Shown: piece by piece, positions 8,107-14,345 of the stretch
How positions within the stretch are numbered: the first letter of the stretch is position 1
How the letters are laid out: every line of letters starts with the position of its first letter
From: Akkermansia muciniphila
GTDB taxonomy: Bacteria > Verrucomicrobiota > Verrucomicrobiia > Verrucomicrobiales > Akkermansiaceae
NCBI GenBank assembly: GCA_945873305.1
Contig: CAMCCX010000023.1
Coordinates: forward strand, 1 to 35,851
Direction of reading: 5' to 3'
Length of the DNA stretch: 35,851 nucleotides
Translations under genes and position numbers: made by a program
The notes under the pieces: generated by a model
Databases searched by the model: none
Seen by the model: only the letters and a program-made list of their open reading frames with translations
Told to the model about the DNA's origin: nothing

Positions 8107-8823
8107 ATGAACGAGTTGATCGCATCCACGGAACGTCTGGCAGCGGAGCTGCGGGACCTCGAATTCTCGCCGCCGGTGGCATGTGTTTACCGGACCCTGG
8201 ACTACACTTGGCAGGCGCACCGGCAGTATTTGGAACGCTTCGGCAAGGGAAGGAAGCGCGTCGTGTTTCTCGGCATGAACCCCGGCCCGTTCGGGATGGC
8301 ACAGACCGGCGTGCCGTTCGGCGAGGTGGCGGCGGTGCGGGATTGGATGGGAATCAAAGCGCCGATCGGCAAGCCCGAACCGGAACACCCAAAGCGCTTG
8401 ATCGAAGGATTCGCCTGCAAACGCTCGGAGGTGAGCGGCCGGCGGTTGTGGGGGCTTTTTGCGGAGCGGTATCAAAACGCCGGAGACTTTTTCAAAGATC
8501 ACTTCGTGCTCAATTACTGCCCGCTGGTCTGGATGAGTGCGAGCGGCGCGAATCTAACGCCTGACAAGCTTCCCTCCGCGGAGATGGCTCCCGTGGAACA
8601 GGCGTGCCGGAAACACCTCCAGGAAGTGATTTCGCTACTCAAGCCCTCCTGCTTGATCGGCGTGGGCGGGTTTGCGGAGGAACGGTTGCGGCGCGCGGCC
8701 GAGGCTTCCGGCAGTTCGGCGTTGATCGGCCGCATCCTGCATCCGTCGCCCGCGTCGCCCGCGGCTAACCGGGGTTGGGCGGAGGCGGCGGGCCGCCAAC
8801 TGGCAGATCTGGGAGTCTGGTGA
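8107..8823 (+). CDS. SMUG1-type uracil-DNA glycosylase
   Basis: The 238-residue protein matches single-strand-selective monofunctional uracil-DNA glycosylase (family 3 of the UDG superfamily). Motif 1 is GMNPGPFGMAQTGVPFGE at residues 56-73, and motif 2 is HPSPASPAANRGW at 212-224, with the catalytic-loop His212. The segment NYCPLVWMSASGANLTP is also characteristic. The enzyme removes uracil and oxidised pyrimidines such as hydroxymethyluracil, starting base-excision repair. SMUG1 was first described in animals and is patchily distributed in bacteria. The gene starts seven bases after ctaB and is probably co-transcribed with it. The start MNELIASTERLAAELRDLEF fits the family N-terminus. Confidence 0.9.
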   Translation: MNELIASTERLAAELRDLEFSPPVACVYRTLDYTWQAHRQYLERFGKGRKRVVFLGMNPGPFGMAQTGVPFGEVAAVRDWMGIKAPIGKPEPEHPKRLIEGFACKRSEVSGRRLWGLFAERYQNAGDFFKDHFVLNYCPLVWMSASGANLTPDKLPSAEMAPVEQACRKHLQEVISLLKPSCLIGVGGFAEERLRRAAEASGSSALIGRILHPSPASPAANRGWAEAAGRQLADLGVW

Positions 8824-8829
8824 GAAAGC

Positions 8830-9672
8830 TCACTCCAGAGTTGTCCGGAGCTTTTGAATCAACTGCGCGTCGTCGTCACGTCCGGCCTGTTCAAGAGCTT
8901 GGCTGAGATTGTTGAGCAAGCGCAGCAAGATCGTTCCCGGATCAACGGTTTGACGCAGGAGGTTCCGCTGGACCCGGTTGAGCTCGGAATTTTCTAGCAG
9001 GTCCGACTGGAGGTGGAGCTCGCCGCGGTCGAAGCAATCGATGACGAGAGGAAAGCCGTCTTCGAAGATCCGGCACATGAAGTGCCCCGGGAAATTAACG
9101 CCTTCGATCTCAAAATTGAGCCGACGTCCCACGAGCATGAAAATCAAACAGAGTCCGAGAGGGTTCGAACGGCCTTCCGCGATGCACCAGGCGAGGTCCG
9201 AGTTTCTGGGATCGTGATACTCCGTCTGGTTGGCGGCCAGGCGCGTTCCTTCGAAAAGAAACGCGCGGAGTTCGTTAGCCGTGGTCACTCCCTCATCGGC
9301 CGCTTCCTCCGCCAGAAGGTCGAGCGCGTCTGATAGAGGCTGGCGCAGCGAGATCCCGTCGTGAAGAAAATCCGATAATGAGCGGAGAAGCGCCTCGAAG
9401 GATTCCCAGTCTTCCTGCAAGGCGGCGGCACCGCCAGTGGGAGCGATCCACTCACGTGAGAGGATTTCGCGGCGGGGCGGACTGAGCATTTCCGCGAGGA
9501 GGGATTTCTCCTGCCTGCTCAGTGGGCGCGGCTGCGTGGCGAGCCACTCGCTGAGGTCGCCGCCGCAGAGCGCGAAGCGTTCCGCCACCCGCTCGCGGAC
9601 CGCCGGAGTTTCGTCATCAAGAAGCCGGAGAAGAGCATCAAGCTCTTCAGGTGCGGGCGGCACTGCGTCCAT
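8830..9672 (-). CDS. SirB1-like transglutaminase-fold protein
   Basis: The ATG at 9672 gives 280 residues (MDAVPPAPEELDALLRLLDD); a TTG four codons upstream is less likely. The N-terminal 90 residues are acidic and helical. The central part, EEAADEGVTTANELRAFLFE, then WCIAEGRSNPLGLCLIFMLV and EGVNFPGHFMCRIFE, matches the SirB1_N transglutaminase-like family, which usually reads GxPISLxxLYxxVARRLGLxxxGVxxPGHFxxR. The C-terminal third is helical. Its molecular role is unknown; SirB1 homologues have no established activity. It converges on the SMUG1 gene with a six-base gap and sits just downstream of tRNA-Val on the same strand. Confidence 0.75.
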   Translation of the reverse strand: MDAVPPAPEELDALLRLLDDETPAVRERVAERFALCGGDLSEWLATQPRPLSRQEKSLLAEMLSPPRREILSREWIAPTGGAAALQEDWESFEALLRSLSDFLHDGISLRQPLSDALDLLAEEAADEGVTTANELRAFLFEGTRLAANQTEYHDPRNSDLAWCIAEGRSNPLGLCLIFMLVGRRLNFEIEGVNFPGHFMCRIFEDGFPLVIDCFDRGELHLQSDLLENSELNRVQRNLLRQTVDPGTILLRLLNNLSQALEQAGRDDDAQLIQKLRTTLE

Positions 9673-9713
9673 CGCAGGGATCAAAGTGAATCAGGAGGCC
9701 GGGTGAAAAGAAA

Positions 9714-9788
9714 TGGTGCGCGATACTGGGTTCGAACCAGTGACCCCCTCCGTGTCAGGGAGGTGCTCTACCACTGAGCTAACCGCGC
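9714..9788 (-). tRNA. tRNA-Val (anticodon GAC)
   Basis: Read on the minus strand from 9788 the sequence folds as a complete cloverleaf. The acceptor arms GCGCGGT and ATCGCGC pair with one G-T wobble, the D-arm contains AGCTCAGTGGTAGAGC, and the anticodon stem CCTCC/GGAGG encloses the loop CTGACAC with anticodon GAC. The T-arm is ACTGG-TTCGAAC-CCAGT. Discriminator A is followed by an encoded CCA (9716-9714). The total is 75 bases. Confidence 0.95.
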
Positions 9789-9860
9789 AAAGGTGACGCC
9801 CGCTAGGGGCGGGGGAAGCTAGGACGGGCCCGGCTCCGGATGCAACCCCTTTTTTTGGCT

Positions 9861-9894
9861 AAAAAAGAGGCGGGAGATCCGAAGATCTCCCGCC
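9861..9894 (-). terminator. Rho-independent terminator of the BlaI/H1-like gene
   Basis: A perfect 11-bp GC-rich stem (9869-9879 with 9884-9894) is capped by a UUCG-type loop when read on the minus strand and is followed by TCTTTTTT (9868-9861). It lies about 80 bases after the stop codon at 9975. Confidence 0.85.
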
Positions 9895-9974
9895 GTTGAC
9901 AAGCCCTGGGCGGCGGGCAGCGGCGCGGTCGACTTGAAAGCACGACGTCCGAAGTCCGCTCCGAGGGCTTTTAA

Positions 9975-10733
9975 TTATTTCTTAGCAGCCTTCTTGGCAG
10001 CCTTCTTCGCGGTTTTCTTTGCTGGGGCGGCCTTCTTGGCAGGGGCCTTCTTCGCAGGAGCAGCCTTTTTAGCAGGAGCGGCTTTCTTGGCGGCGGCCTT
10101 CTTTGCAGGGGCTGCTTTCTTGGCGACCGTCTTCTTCACCGCTTTTTTGGCGGCTTTCTTGGCGCTTTTTGCGACTTTCTTCACCGCTTTCTTGGCTGCC
10201 TTTTTAGCAGGAGCCTTTTTGGCGGGGGCTTTCTTTGCCGCTTTTTTAGCTGCCTTCTTGGCCGGGGCCTTTTTGGCCGGGGCTTTGGTTGCAGCTTTCT
10301 TCACGGCCTTCTTTGCGGGTGCCTTTTTGGCAACTTTCTTTGCTGTTTTTTTTGCAGCCATAGTTTTGTGTCGTTGGAGTTCGCGTTCGATGTTTGTTTT
10401 CTCTTCCGGCGTTAATGTGCCGGCGGAGAGGATAGCGAGGAGCGCCTCACCGAGGCGTCCTCCAAAAGCGTTAGTCAGGAAGTCGTGGGTCGCGCGCTGC
10501 ACGATCACTTCCTGCGAGTAAGCAGCCGCGTAAACATGCGCCCTGCCGACCAGCGCGCGTTTCACCAGGCTCTTGCGCTCGAGACTTTGCATCACGGAGA
10601 GAACGGTGGTGTAGGCCCGGTCCTTTCTATCGGGCAGCGTCTCGTGGACCGCGGCAACCGTCGATGGCCCTTCGTGCCACAAAACGGATAGGGCTTGAAG
10701 TTCGAGATTGGATGGATGGGTAGGCCGCGCCAT
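9975..10733 (-). CDS. BlaI/MecI-type transcriptional regulator fused to a histone H1-like Lys/Ala-rich tail
   Basis: From the ATG at 10733 the protein has 252 residues. Residues 1 to about 123 form a BlaI/MecI/CopY winged-helix repressor: LELQALSVLWHEGPSTVAAV, then the recognition region DRKDRAYTTVLSVMQSLERK and the C-terminal dimerisation helices. Residues 125-252 are almost purely Lys, Ala and Pro in KKAPAKKA repeats, as in bacterial histone H1-like nucleoid proteins. The two parts are in one frame with no stop. The tail begins MAAKK with an internal ATG at 10361, so a separate H1-like protein could also be made, but I see no ribosome binding site there. Two dyads in the promoter (10762-10774, 10847-10863) suggest autoregulation. 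No sensor/protease (BlaR) gene is nearby. Confidence 0.8.
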   Translation of the reverse strand: MARPTHPSNLELQALSVLWHEGPSTVAAVHETLPDRKDRAYTTVLSVMQSLERKSLVKRALVGRAHVYAAAYSQEVIVQRATHDFLTNAFGGRLGEALLAILSAGTLTPEEKTNIERELQRHKTMAAKKTAKKVAKKAPAKKAVKKAATKAPAKKAPAKKAAKKAAKKAPAKKAPAKKAAKKAVKKVAKSAKKAAKKAVKKTVAKKAAPAKKAAAKKAAPAKKAAPAKKAPAKKAAPAKKTAKKAAKKAAKK

Positions 10734-10761
10734 AAGGAATGTCTCTTCGCTGACGACGATG

Positions 10762-10774
10762 AAACTAGTAGTTT
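10762..10774. promoter_or_regulatory. Dyad AAACTA-G-TAGTTT, candidate operator
   Basis: This perfect 6+6 inverted repeat around a single G lies 28 bases upstream of the BlaI/H1-like start at 10733. BlaI-family repressors bind short dyads with ACTA/TAGT-type half-sites in their own promoters, so self-regulation is a reasonable inference. Confidence 0.4.
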
Positions 10775-10846
10775 GGATCTCCGTCAAGTTGAAACGTCCC
10801 GAATTTTAAGAAGTCTGAAATATTTTCGCGGCGCGCTGTCCTTGTT

Positions 10847-10863
10847 ACTACGAGAGCCGTAGT
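10847..10863. promoter_or_regulatory. Dyad ACTACG-N5-CGTAGT, second candidate operator
   Basis: A perfect 6-bp inverted repeat (10847-10852 and 10858-10863) lies about 85 bases upstream of the first dyad, between the BlaI/H1-like gene and the stop of the gene upstream. It shares the ACTA/TAGT core with the dyad at 10762. It has no T-run and does not look like a terminator. Confidence 0.35.
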
Positions 10864-10875
10864 GGGTCGTCGCCG

Positions 10876-11811
10876 TCACTCCGTTCCGTTACCTGTTACC
10901 GGGCGGGTGATTTCCGGATCGATCTTTTTCAGCGCGTCCCACAAGCCGTCGTCGGCGGGATCGCCGTTGAAGAGGACGCGTCCATCGTTAGAAACGAGGA
11001 CGAAGACCGGCAGCGTTTGCACGCGGAGTTCGCGAGCCAACGGATTTTCCTTTTGATCGATGAGCCAGGCTCCCGGCGGATTCACGCCGAGCGGGCGGAT
11101 CATCTCACGGGCGTTGGTTAGGAGTTCCGGCGAATCTTCGGGAAGCAGGGAAACCATCGCGACGCCCTTTTCGCCGAGGGATTTGGCGGTGATGAGGAAG
11201 TCCGGGAGGCTCGCCTCGCATTCTTTGCTGGCAGGCGACCAGAAGTGGAGAAGCATGGCTTTTCTATCCGCCATCAGGCTTTTGAGCGCGATGGCGTCGC
11301 CCCCTCCGAGCGCGATGAGCCTGGTTTCAAAATCGATCCTCACCGCTTGCATGGCCTCTTCAAGCCGCATGCGATCAATCTGCGGAGCGAAGGCGGACGC
11401 CTGGCGCGGACTCAGCCAGAAGGCTTCGGTGATGTGGGATTTGAAGGCGCCCTTGTCGCCCTTCTTGAGCGATGCGATGGCGTGGACGTATTCCACCACG
11501 GCGAGCCAGTCTTCCTTCACGCCGAAAATCGCCGAGTCTTGGATTTTGAAAACCTCGCGCTGTTTGAGGAACTCGGGAAGCATCGCGGCGATGGCGTCGT
11601 CCTCGCGACGGTCGATATGATAGAGAAAGCGGGCTTCAAGAACGGCTTGTTCGGTCACGCCGGTTTTCCTCGCCGCCTCGATGACAGCCGCGAAGGCTTG
11701 ATCTGAATCGCGCTCGGAAAGGAGGTTATCAAGTGCGTCTTCCCGCGGTGTTCCGGCGGCAGTGATCGCGATGACGGCGAACAACGAAAGACAGACTGCT
11801 GGGATGCGCAT
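10876..11811 (-). CDS. Exported thioredoxin-fold protein with a degenerate active site
   Basis: The 311-residue protein starts with a signal peptide (MRIPAVCLSLFAVIAITAAG). Residues 22 to about 165 are helical without a recognised family. The C-terminal half has a thioredoxin/TlpA-like fold: strand KAMLLHFW, active-site region SPASKECEASLPDF and the cis-proline segment VQTLPVFVLV (Pro268), followed by GRVLFNGDP. In TlpA-like proteins the active site is WxxWCPPC; here the first cysteine is Ser195, leaving SKEC with only Cys198. It therefore cannot form the usual disulfide and may act by a one-cysteine mechanism or only bind partners. It lies between the lysM gene and the BlaI/H1-like gene, all on the minus strand. 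Confidence 0.7.
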   Translation of the reverse strand: MRIPAVCLSLFAVIAITAAGTPREDALDNLLSERDSDQAFAAVIEAARKTGVTEQAVLEARFLYHIDRREDDAIAAMLPEFLKQREVFKIQDSAIFGVKEDWLAVVEYVHAIASLKKGDKGAFKSHITEAFWLSPRQASAFAPQIDRMRLEEAMQAVRIDFETRLIALGGGDAIALKSLMADRKAMLLHFWSPASKECEASLPDFLITAKSLGEKGVAMVSLLPEDSPELLTNAREMIRPLGVNPPGAWLIDQKENPLARELRVQTLPVFVLVSNDGRVLFNGDPADDGLWDALKKIDPEITRPVTGNGTE

Positions 11812-11822
11812 GGTTTAAAAAA

Positions 11823-11856
11823 GAGAGCCGCCGGGAGAGCGGTGTCTCCCGGCGGC
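11823..11856 (-). terminator. Terminator after the LysM lipoprotein gene
   Basis: GCCGCCGGGAGA (11827-11838) and TCTCCCGGCGGC (11845-11856) form a perfect 12-bp stem with a 6-base loop. On the minus strand the stem is followed by TCTCTTTTTT. It separates the LysM gene (stop at 11869) from the thioredoxin-like gene (start at 11811). Confidence 0.85.
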
Positions 11857-11868
11857 GGATTGAATGAA

Positions 11869-12285
11869 TCAGCGGACAGGAGGGATGACCATTTTCCGGC
11901 CGAGCACGACGGTGTCTTTTGTCATGCCGTTGGCTTGTTTGATGGTGGCGGCGGGGACTTTGTATTTCGAACTGATGCCGGAGAGCGTGTCTCCCGCGAC
12001 GACGGTGTGGATGATGGCGGCGCCGTTGGAGGAAGCCCTGGGAGCCGATGGCACAGGAATGTTAGTGTCGGCGACGGCGGGAGCGGCGGCCGTGGCGGTG
12101 CTTTCCTCGTAAGCCGCCGGAGTATCATAGACCGGGTTGGCGGGTTCGGTAACAGGCGCGTTGACTTGGCCTGCGTCCGCGGTGCCGTAGGGATTCGCGG
12201 TGTCATAAGTGTTGGCCTTTTGCGCGGCGCAGGATGCGAGGACGAATGCGAGAAGTGATGGGGCGAGGATGCGGATCGGAGTCAT
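11869..12285 (-). CDS. LysM-domain lipoprotein
   Basis: The ATG at 12285 gives 138 residues with a lipoprotein signal, MTPIRILAPSLLAFVLASCA, whose lipobox LASC predicts a lipidated cysteine at about residue 19. A linker rich in Ala, Pro, Thr and Asn follows. The C-terminal 45 residues form one LysM domain (HTVVAGDTLSGISSKYKVPA, then IKQANGMTKDTVVLGRKMVI), which binds N-acetylglucosamine-containing glycans, in bacteria usually peptidoglycan. No catalytic domain is attached, so a structural or scaffolding role at the cell wall is likely. A terminator follows directly. Confidence 0.88.
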   Translation of the reverse strand: MTPIRILAPSLLAFVLASCAAQKANTYDTANPYGTADAGQVNAPVTEPANPVYDTPAAYEESTATAAAPAVADTNIPVPSAPRASSNGAAIIHTVVAGDTLSGISSKYKVPAATIKQANGMTKDTVVLGRKMVIPPVR

Positions 12286-12329
12286 GGTGTTGGATGTAGC
12301 GGATTGGTGCCGGGTTGTGAAGAGCGGAA

Positions 12330-12343
12330 GTTGGCGCGCCAAC
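12330..12343. promoter_or_regulatory. 14-bp perfect palindrome upstream of the LysM gene
   Basis: GTTGGCGCGCCAAC is self-complementary over all 14 bases and lies 44 bases upstream of the lysM start, in the gap after tatD. It could be an operator or a small hairpin. No protein partner can be named. Confidence 0.3.
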
Positions 12344-12378
12344 CTCAGGCATGAAACGTCGCAAGCCGGATTTTTTAT

Positions 12379-13191
12379 TCAAATGGAATCCGGGCGAAGC
12401 CGGAAAAACGCCCGACCGGTCTTGTCGGTGTGGAGTGCCAATGCTTCGAGCGATTCGCCGCGCAACGCTGCCAGACGTTCCGCGGTTTCGCGGACGAAGG
12501 CTGGCTCGTTGCGCTTTCCCCGGTGCGGTTCCGGCGCAAGATAGGGCGCGTCCGTCTCGATCATGAATGATCCCGCAGGGCATTGGCTGGCGGTATCTCG
12601 GACTTGATGGGCGGTCTTGAAGGTGGCGACTCCGCCGAATGAAACGAGCCCGCCGAGATCGAGCACGCGCCGCGCGTTTTCCCACGGGCCGATGAAGCAA
12701 TGGAACACGGCGCGGACCGAGGCGTGGAATTCCTGATAGATCGCGAGCGCGTCTTCGAACGACGCGTGCCCGGCTTGATCGCGGGTATGGATGACGATGT
12801 TGAGCCGCGCGGCGGACGCGAGTTCGAAATGCCGGCGCAGGAAATCGAGCTGCCGGTCGCGGAACGATTGCTCATCCCAGCCTTCCGGCGCGGGATGATA
12901 GTAATCCAAGCCGGTCTCGCCGATGGCGCAGACGCGCGGATCGCGGGTGAAGGCGGAAAGTTGATCCACCGCGTCGTCCGGCGCGTGATGGACGTCGCAC
13001 GGATGAATGCCGATGCAGGCGTGAAGCATCGGATGTTCCGCTAGGTCGAGGTTCGCCTGCACGTTTTCAAGACCGGTCGCGAGAGTCACCAGGCGGCTCA
13101 CGCCCGCGGCGCGCGCGCGTTCAATAAGGTCCGGAATTTCCTCGGGCTCGAAACGATGGGAGGCGAGATGGCAGTGGGAATCAGTTAGCAT
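12379..13191 (-). CDS. tatD: TatD-family metal-dependent deoxyribonuclease
   Basis: The ATG at 13191 gives 270 residues starting MLTDSHCHLASHRFEPEEIP, the normal TatD N-terminus; the frame is open further upstream but inside trpF. Metal ligands are visible: H6 and H8 (DSHCHL), the Glu of AIGETGLDYY, the His of VIHTRD, the His of VFHCFIG and the Asp of IETDAPYLAPEPHRGKRNEP. TatD enzymes are TIM-barrel hydrolases with 3'-5' exonuclease activity on DNA, linked to DNA repair and degradation. It starts six bases after the trpF stop, so the two form an operon. Confidence 0.9.
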   Translation of the reverse strand: MLTDSHCHLASHRFEPEEIPDLIERARAAGVSRLVTLATGLENVQANLDLAEHPMLHACIGIHPCDVHHAPDDAVDQLSAFTRDPRVCAIGETGLDYYHPAPEGWDEQSFRDRQLDFLRRHFELASAARLNIVIHTRDQAGHASFEDALAIYQEFHASVRAVFHCFIGPWENARRVLDLGGLVSFGGVATFKTAHQVRDTASQCPAGSFMIETDAPYLAPEPHRGKRNEPAFVRETAERLAALRGESLEALALHTDKTGRAFFRLRPDSI

Positions 13192-13196
13192 GGAAA

Positions 13197-13853
13197 TCAG
13201 CGGTGCAAGGCGGTAAGGAATGCCGCGACTTTTTGAAAGTCTTTGATGCCGGGAGAAATCTCCGCGCCCGATGCAATGTCGAGCGCGGCGGGTTGCACGC
13301 TCATCGCGGCGAGCCCGGCGTTTTCCGGGACGATGCCGCCCGCCAGGATGATAGGGAGCTGCGGATGTAGCCTGCGGAAATCCGAAGCCACCTCCCAATC
13401 AAACACCTCGCCGGTGCCGCCGTAGATGCCGGGCGCGTGTGCGTCGAGAAGGATGGCCGCAGCACCATAGTCGGTCGCACGCAGCAGGTCGGCGCGGGTC
13501 TTCACGCCGATCGCCTTGATGAAGGGAATGCCCGCGTCGCGAAATGGCGCGGCGTCCGCGGGCGTTTCATCGCCATGGAGCTGCACGGCGTCCAGATAGC
13601 CGCCGCGCACTAACCGCAACGGGAGCTCGGCGGGCTCGTTCACAAACACGCCGACACGCAGGATTTTCCCGGCGAGATCGCGCAGCCAGCCGGCGTCTTC
13701 CGGCGCGAGAAATCGTTTCGAGCGCGGCCAGAAGTTCACGCCGAGCGCATCCACGCCGAGCGAGACGAGGCGGTCCGCGTCGTCCCGCGTGGTGACGCCG
13801 CAGATTTTCAGCGAGACGGTTGAGAGGTCGAGAAAGCGTTCGAGCAAGGGCAT
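13197..13853 (-). CDS. trpF: Phosphoribosylanthranilate isomerase
   Basis: The ATG at 13853 gives 218 residues (MPLLERFLDLSTVSLKICGV); the open frame continues upstream but lacks family sequence. TrpF isomerises N-(5'-phosphoribosyl)anthranilate to the carboxyphenylamino-deoxyribulose phosphate in tryptophan synthesis. Visible signatures: LKICGVTTRDDA with the catalytic Cys, VGVFVNEP, DAVQLHGDE, LLDAHAPGIYGGTGEVFDW with the catalytic Asp, and the phosphate-binding ILAGGIVPENA and DIASGAEISPGIKD. Length is usual for the family. No other trp gene is in the window: it stands apart from any trp operon and is paired with tatD. Confidence 0.93.
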   Translation of the reverse strand: MPLLERFLDLSTVSLKICGVTTRDDADRLVSLGVDALGVNFWPRSKRFLAPEDAGWLRDLAGKILRVGVFVNEPAELPLRLVRGGYLDAVQLHGDETPADAAPFRDAGIPFIKAIGVKTRADLLRATDYGAAAILLDAHAPGIYGGTGEVFDWEVASDFRRLHPQLPIILAGGIVPENAGLAAMSVQPAALDIASGAEISPGIKDFQKVAAFLTALHR

Positions 13854-14009
13854 GGCGGGACCGTAATGGAAATCCGGAAGGAATAAACGCCGAACTTGTT
13901 GTCGACGCGGGAGCGCTTTCCGGCGGGAAATGGTTCTTGACGCATGGGGCGTGGGTTTCTGTTCTCTTGCCTTTCGTTTGCCAATCCAACCCTGACGCCA
14001 TTTCACCTG

Positions 14010-14330
14010 ATGTCTCAAAGCCCGCCCGAAGAAACCGATTTCATTCACAGTGAGGAATTCCTCCACGGCTTGATGAAGCACCAGCTCAAGCTCTCCATCT
14101 CGTGTGCCGCGGCGTTTCTGCTGCTGTTGTTCGGGCTGCCGCTATTCAACTACCTCGCGCCGGAATTCATGGCGCGCCGCGTCGGCGGCTTCACCGTTAG
14201 CTGGCTGGTCTTGGGCGTGTTGTTCTTTCCATACGTCTGGATCATCGCCCGCATCTTCATCACCCGCTCGATGGCCTTGGAAGACGCCGAGGTCCGCAAC
14301 GCGGCCGAGGGCAACAAGCGCCAATCCTAA
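14010..14330 (+). CDS. DUF485-like small membrane protein, symporter partner
   Basis: The 106-residue protein (MSQSPPEETDFIHSEEFLHG) has a hydrophilic N-terminus, two membrane helices (SISCAAAFLLLLFGLPLFNY and VSWLVLGVLFFPYVWIIARI) and a short charged tail. Small DUF485/DUF4212-type proteins of this shape, such as YjcH in E. coli, are encoded directly before acetate/cation symporters and are thought to assist them. Here it ends 15 bases before the ActP-like gene. It is divergent from trpF across about 155 bases. Confidence 0.75.
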   Translation: MSQSPPEETDFIHSEEFLHGLMKHQLKLSISCAAAFLLLLFGLPLFNYLAPEFMARRVGGFTVSWLVLGVLFFPYVWIIARIFITRSMALEDAEVRNAAEGNKRQS

Positions 14331-14345
14331 CATTTTCCGCGACTC

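Noticed and set aside
9797-9811. Hairpin CGCCC-GCTAG-GGGCG upstream of tRNA-Val
   Set aside because: A short 5-bp stem without a T-run; it is too weak to call a terminator or RNA element.
9934-10521. Plus-strand frame rich in Ala, Phe and Leu that looks like a membrane protein
   Set aside because: It is the antisense of the Lys/Ala-rich tail of the BlaI/H1-like gene; AAG/GCC repeats read backwards give Phe, Leu and Ala. Codon bias and the terminator support the minus strand.
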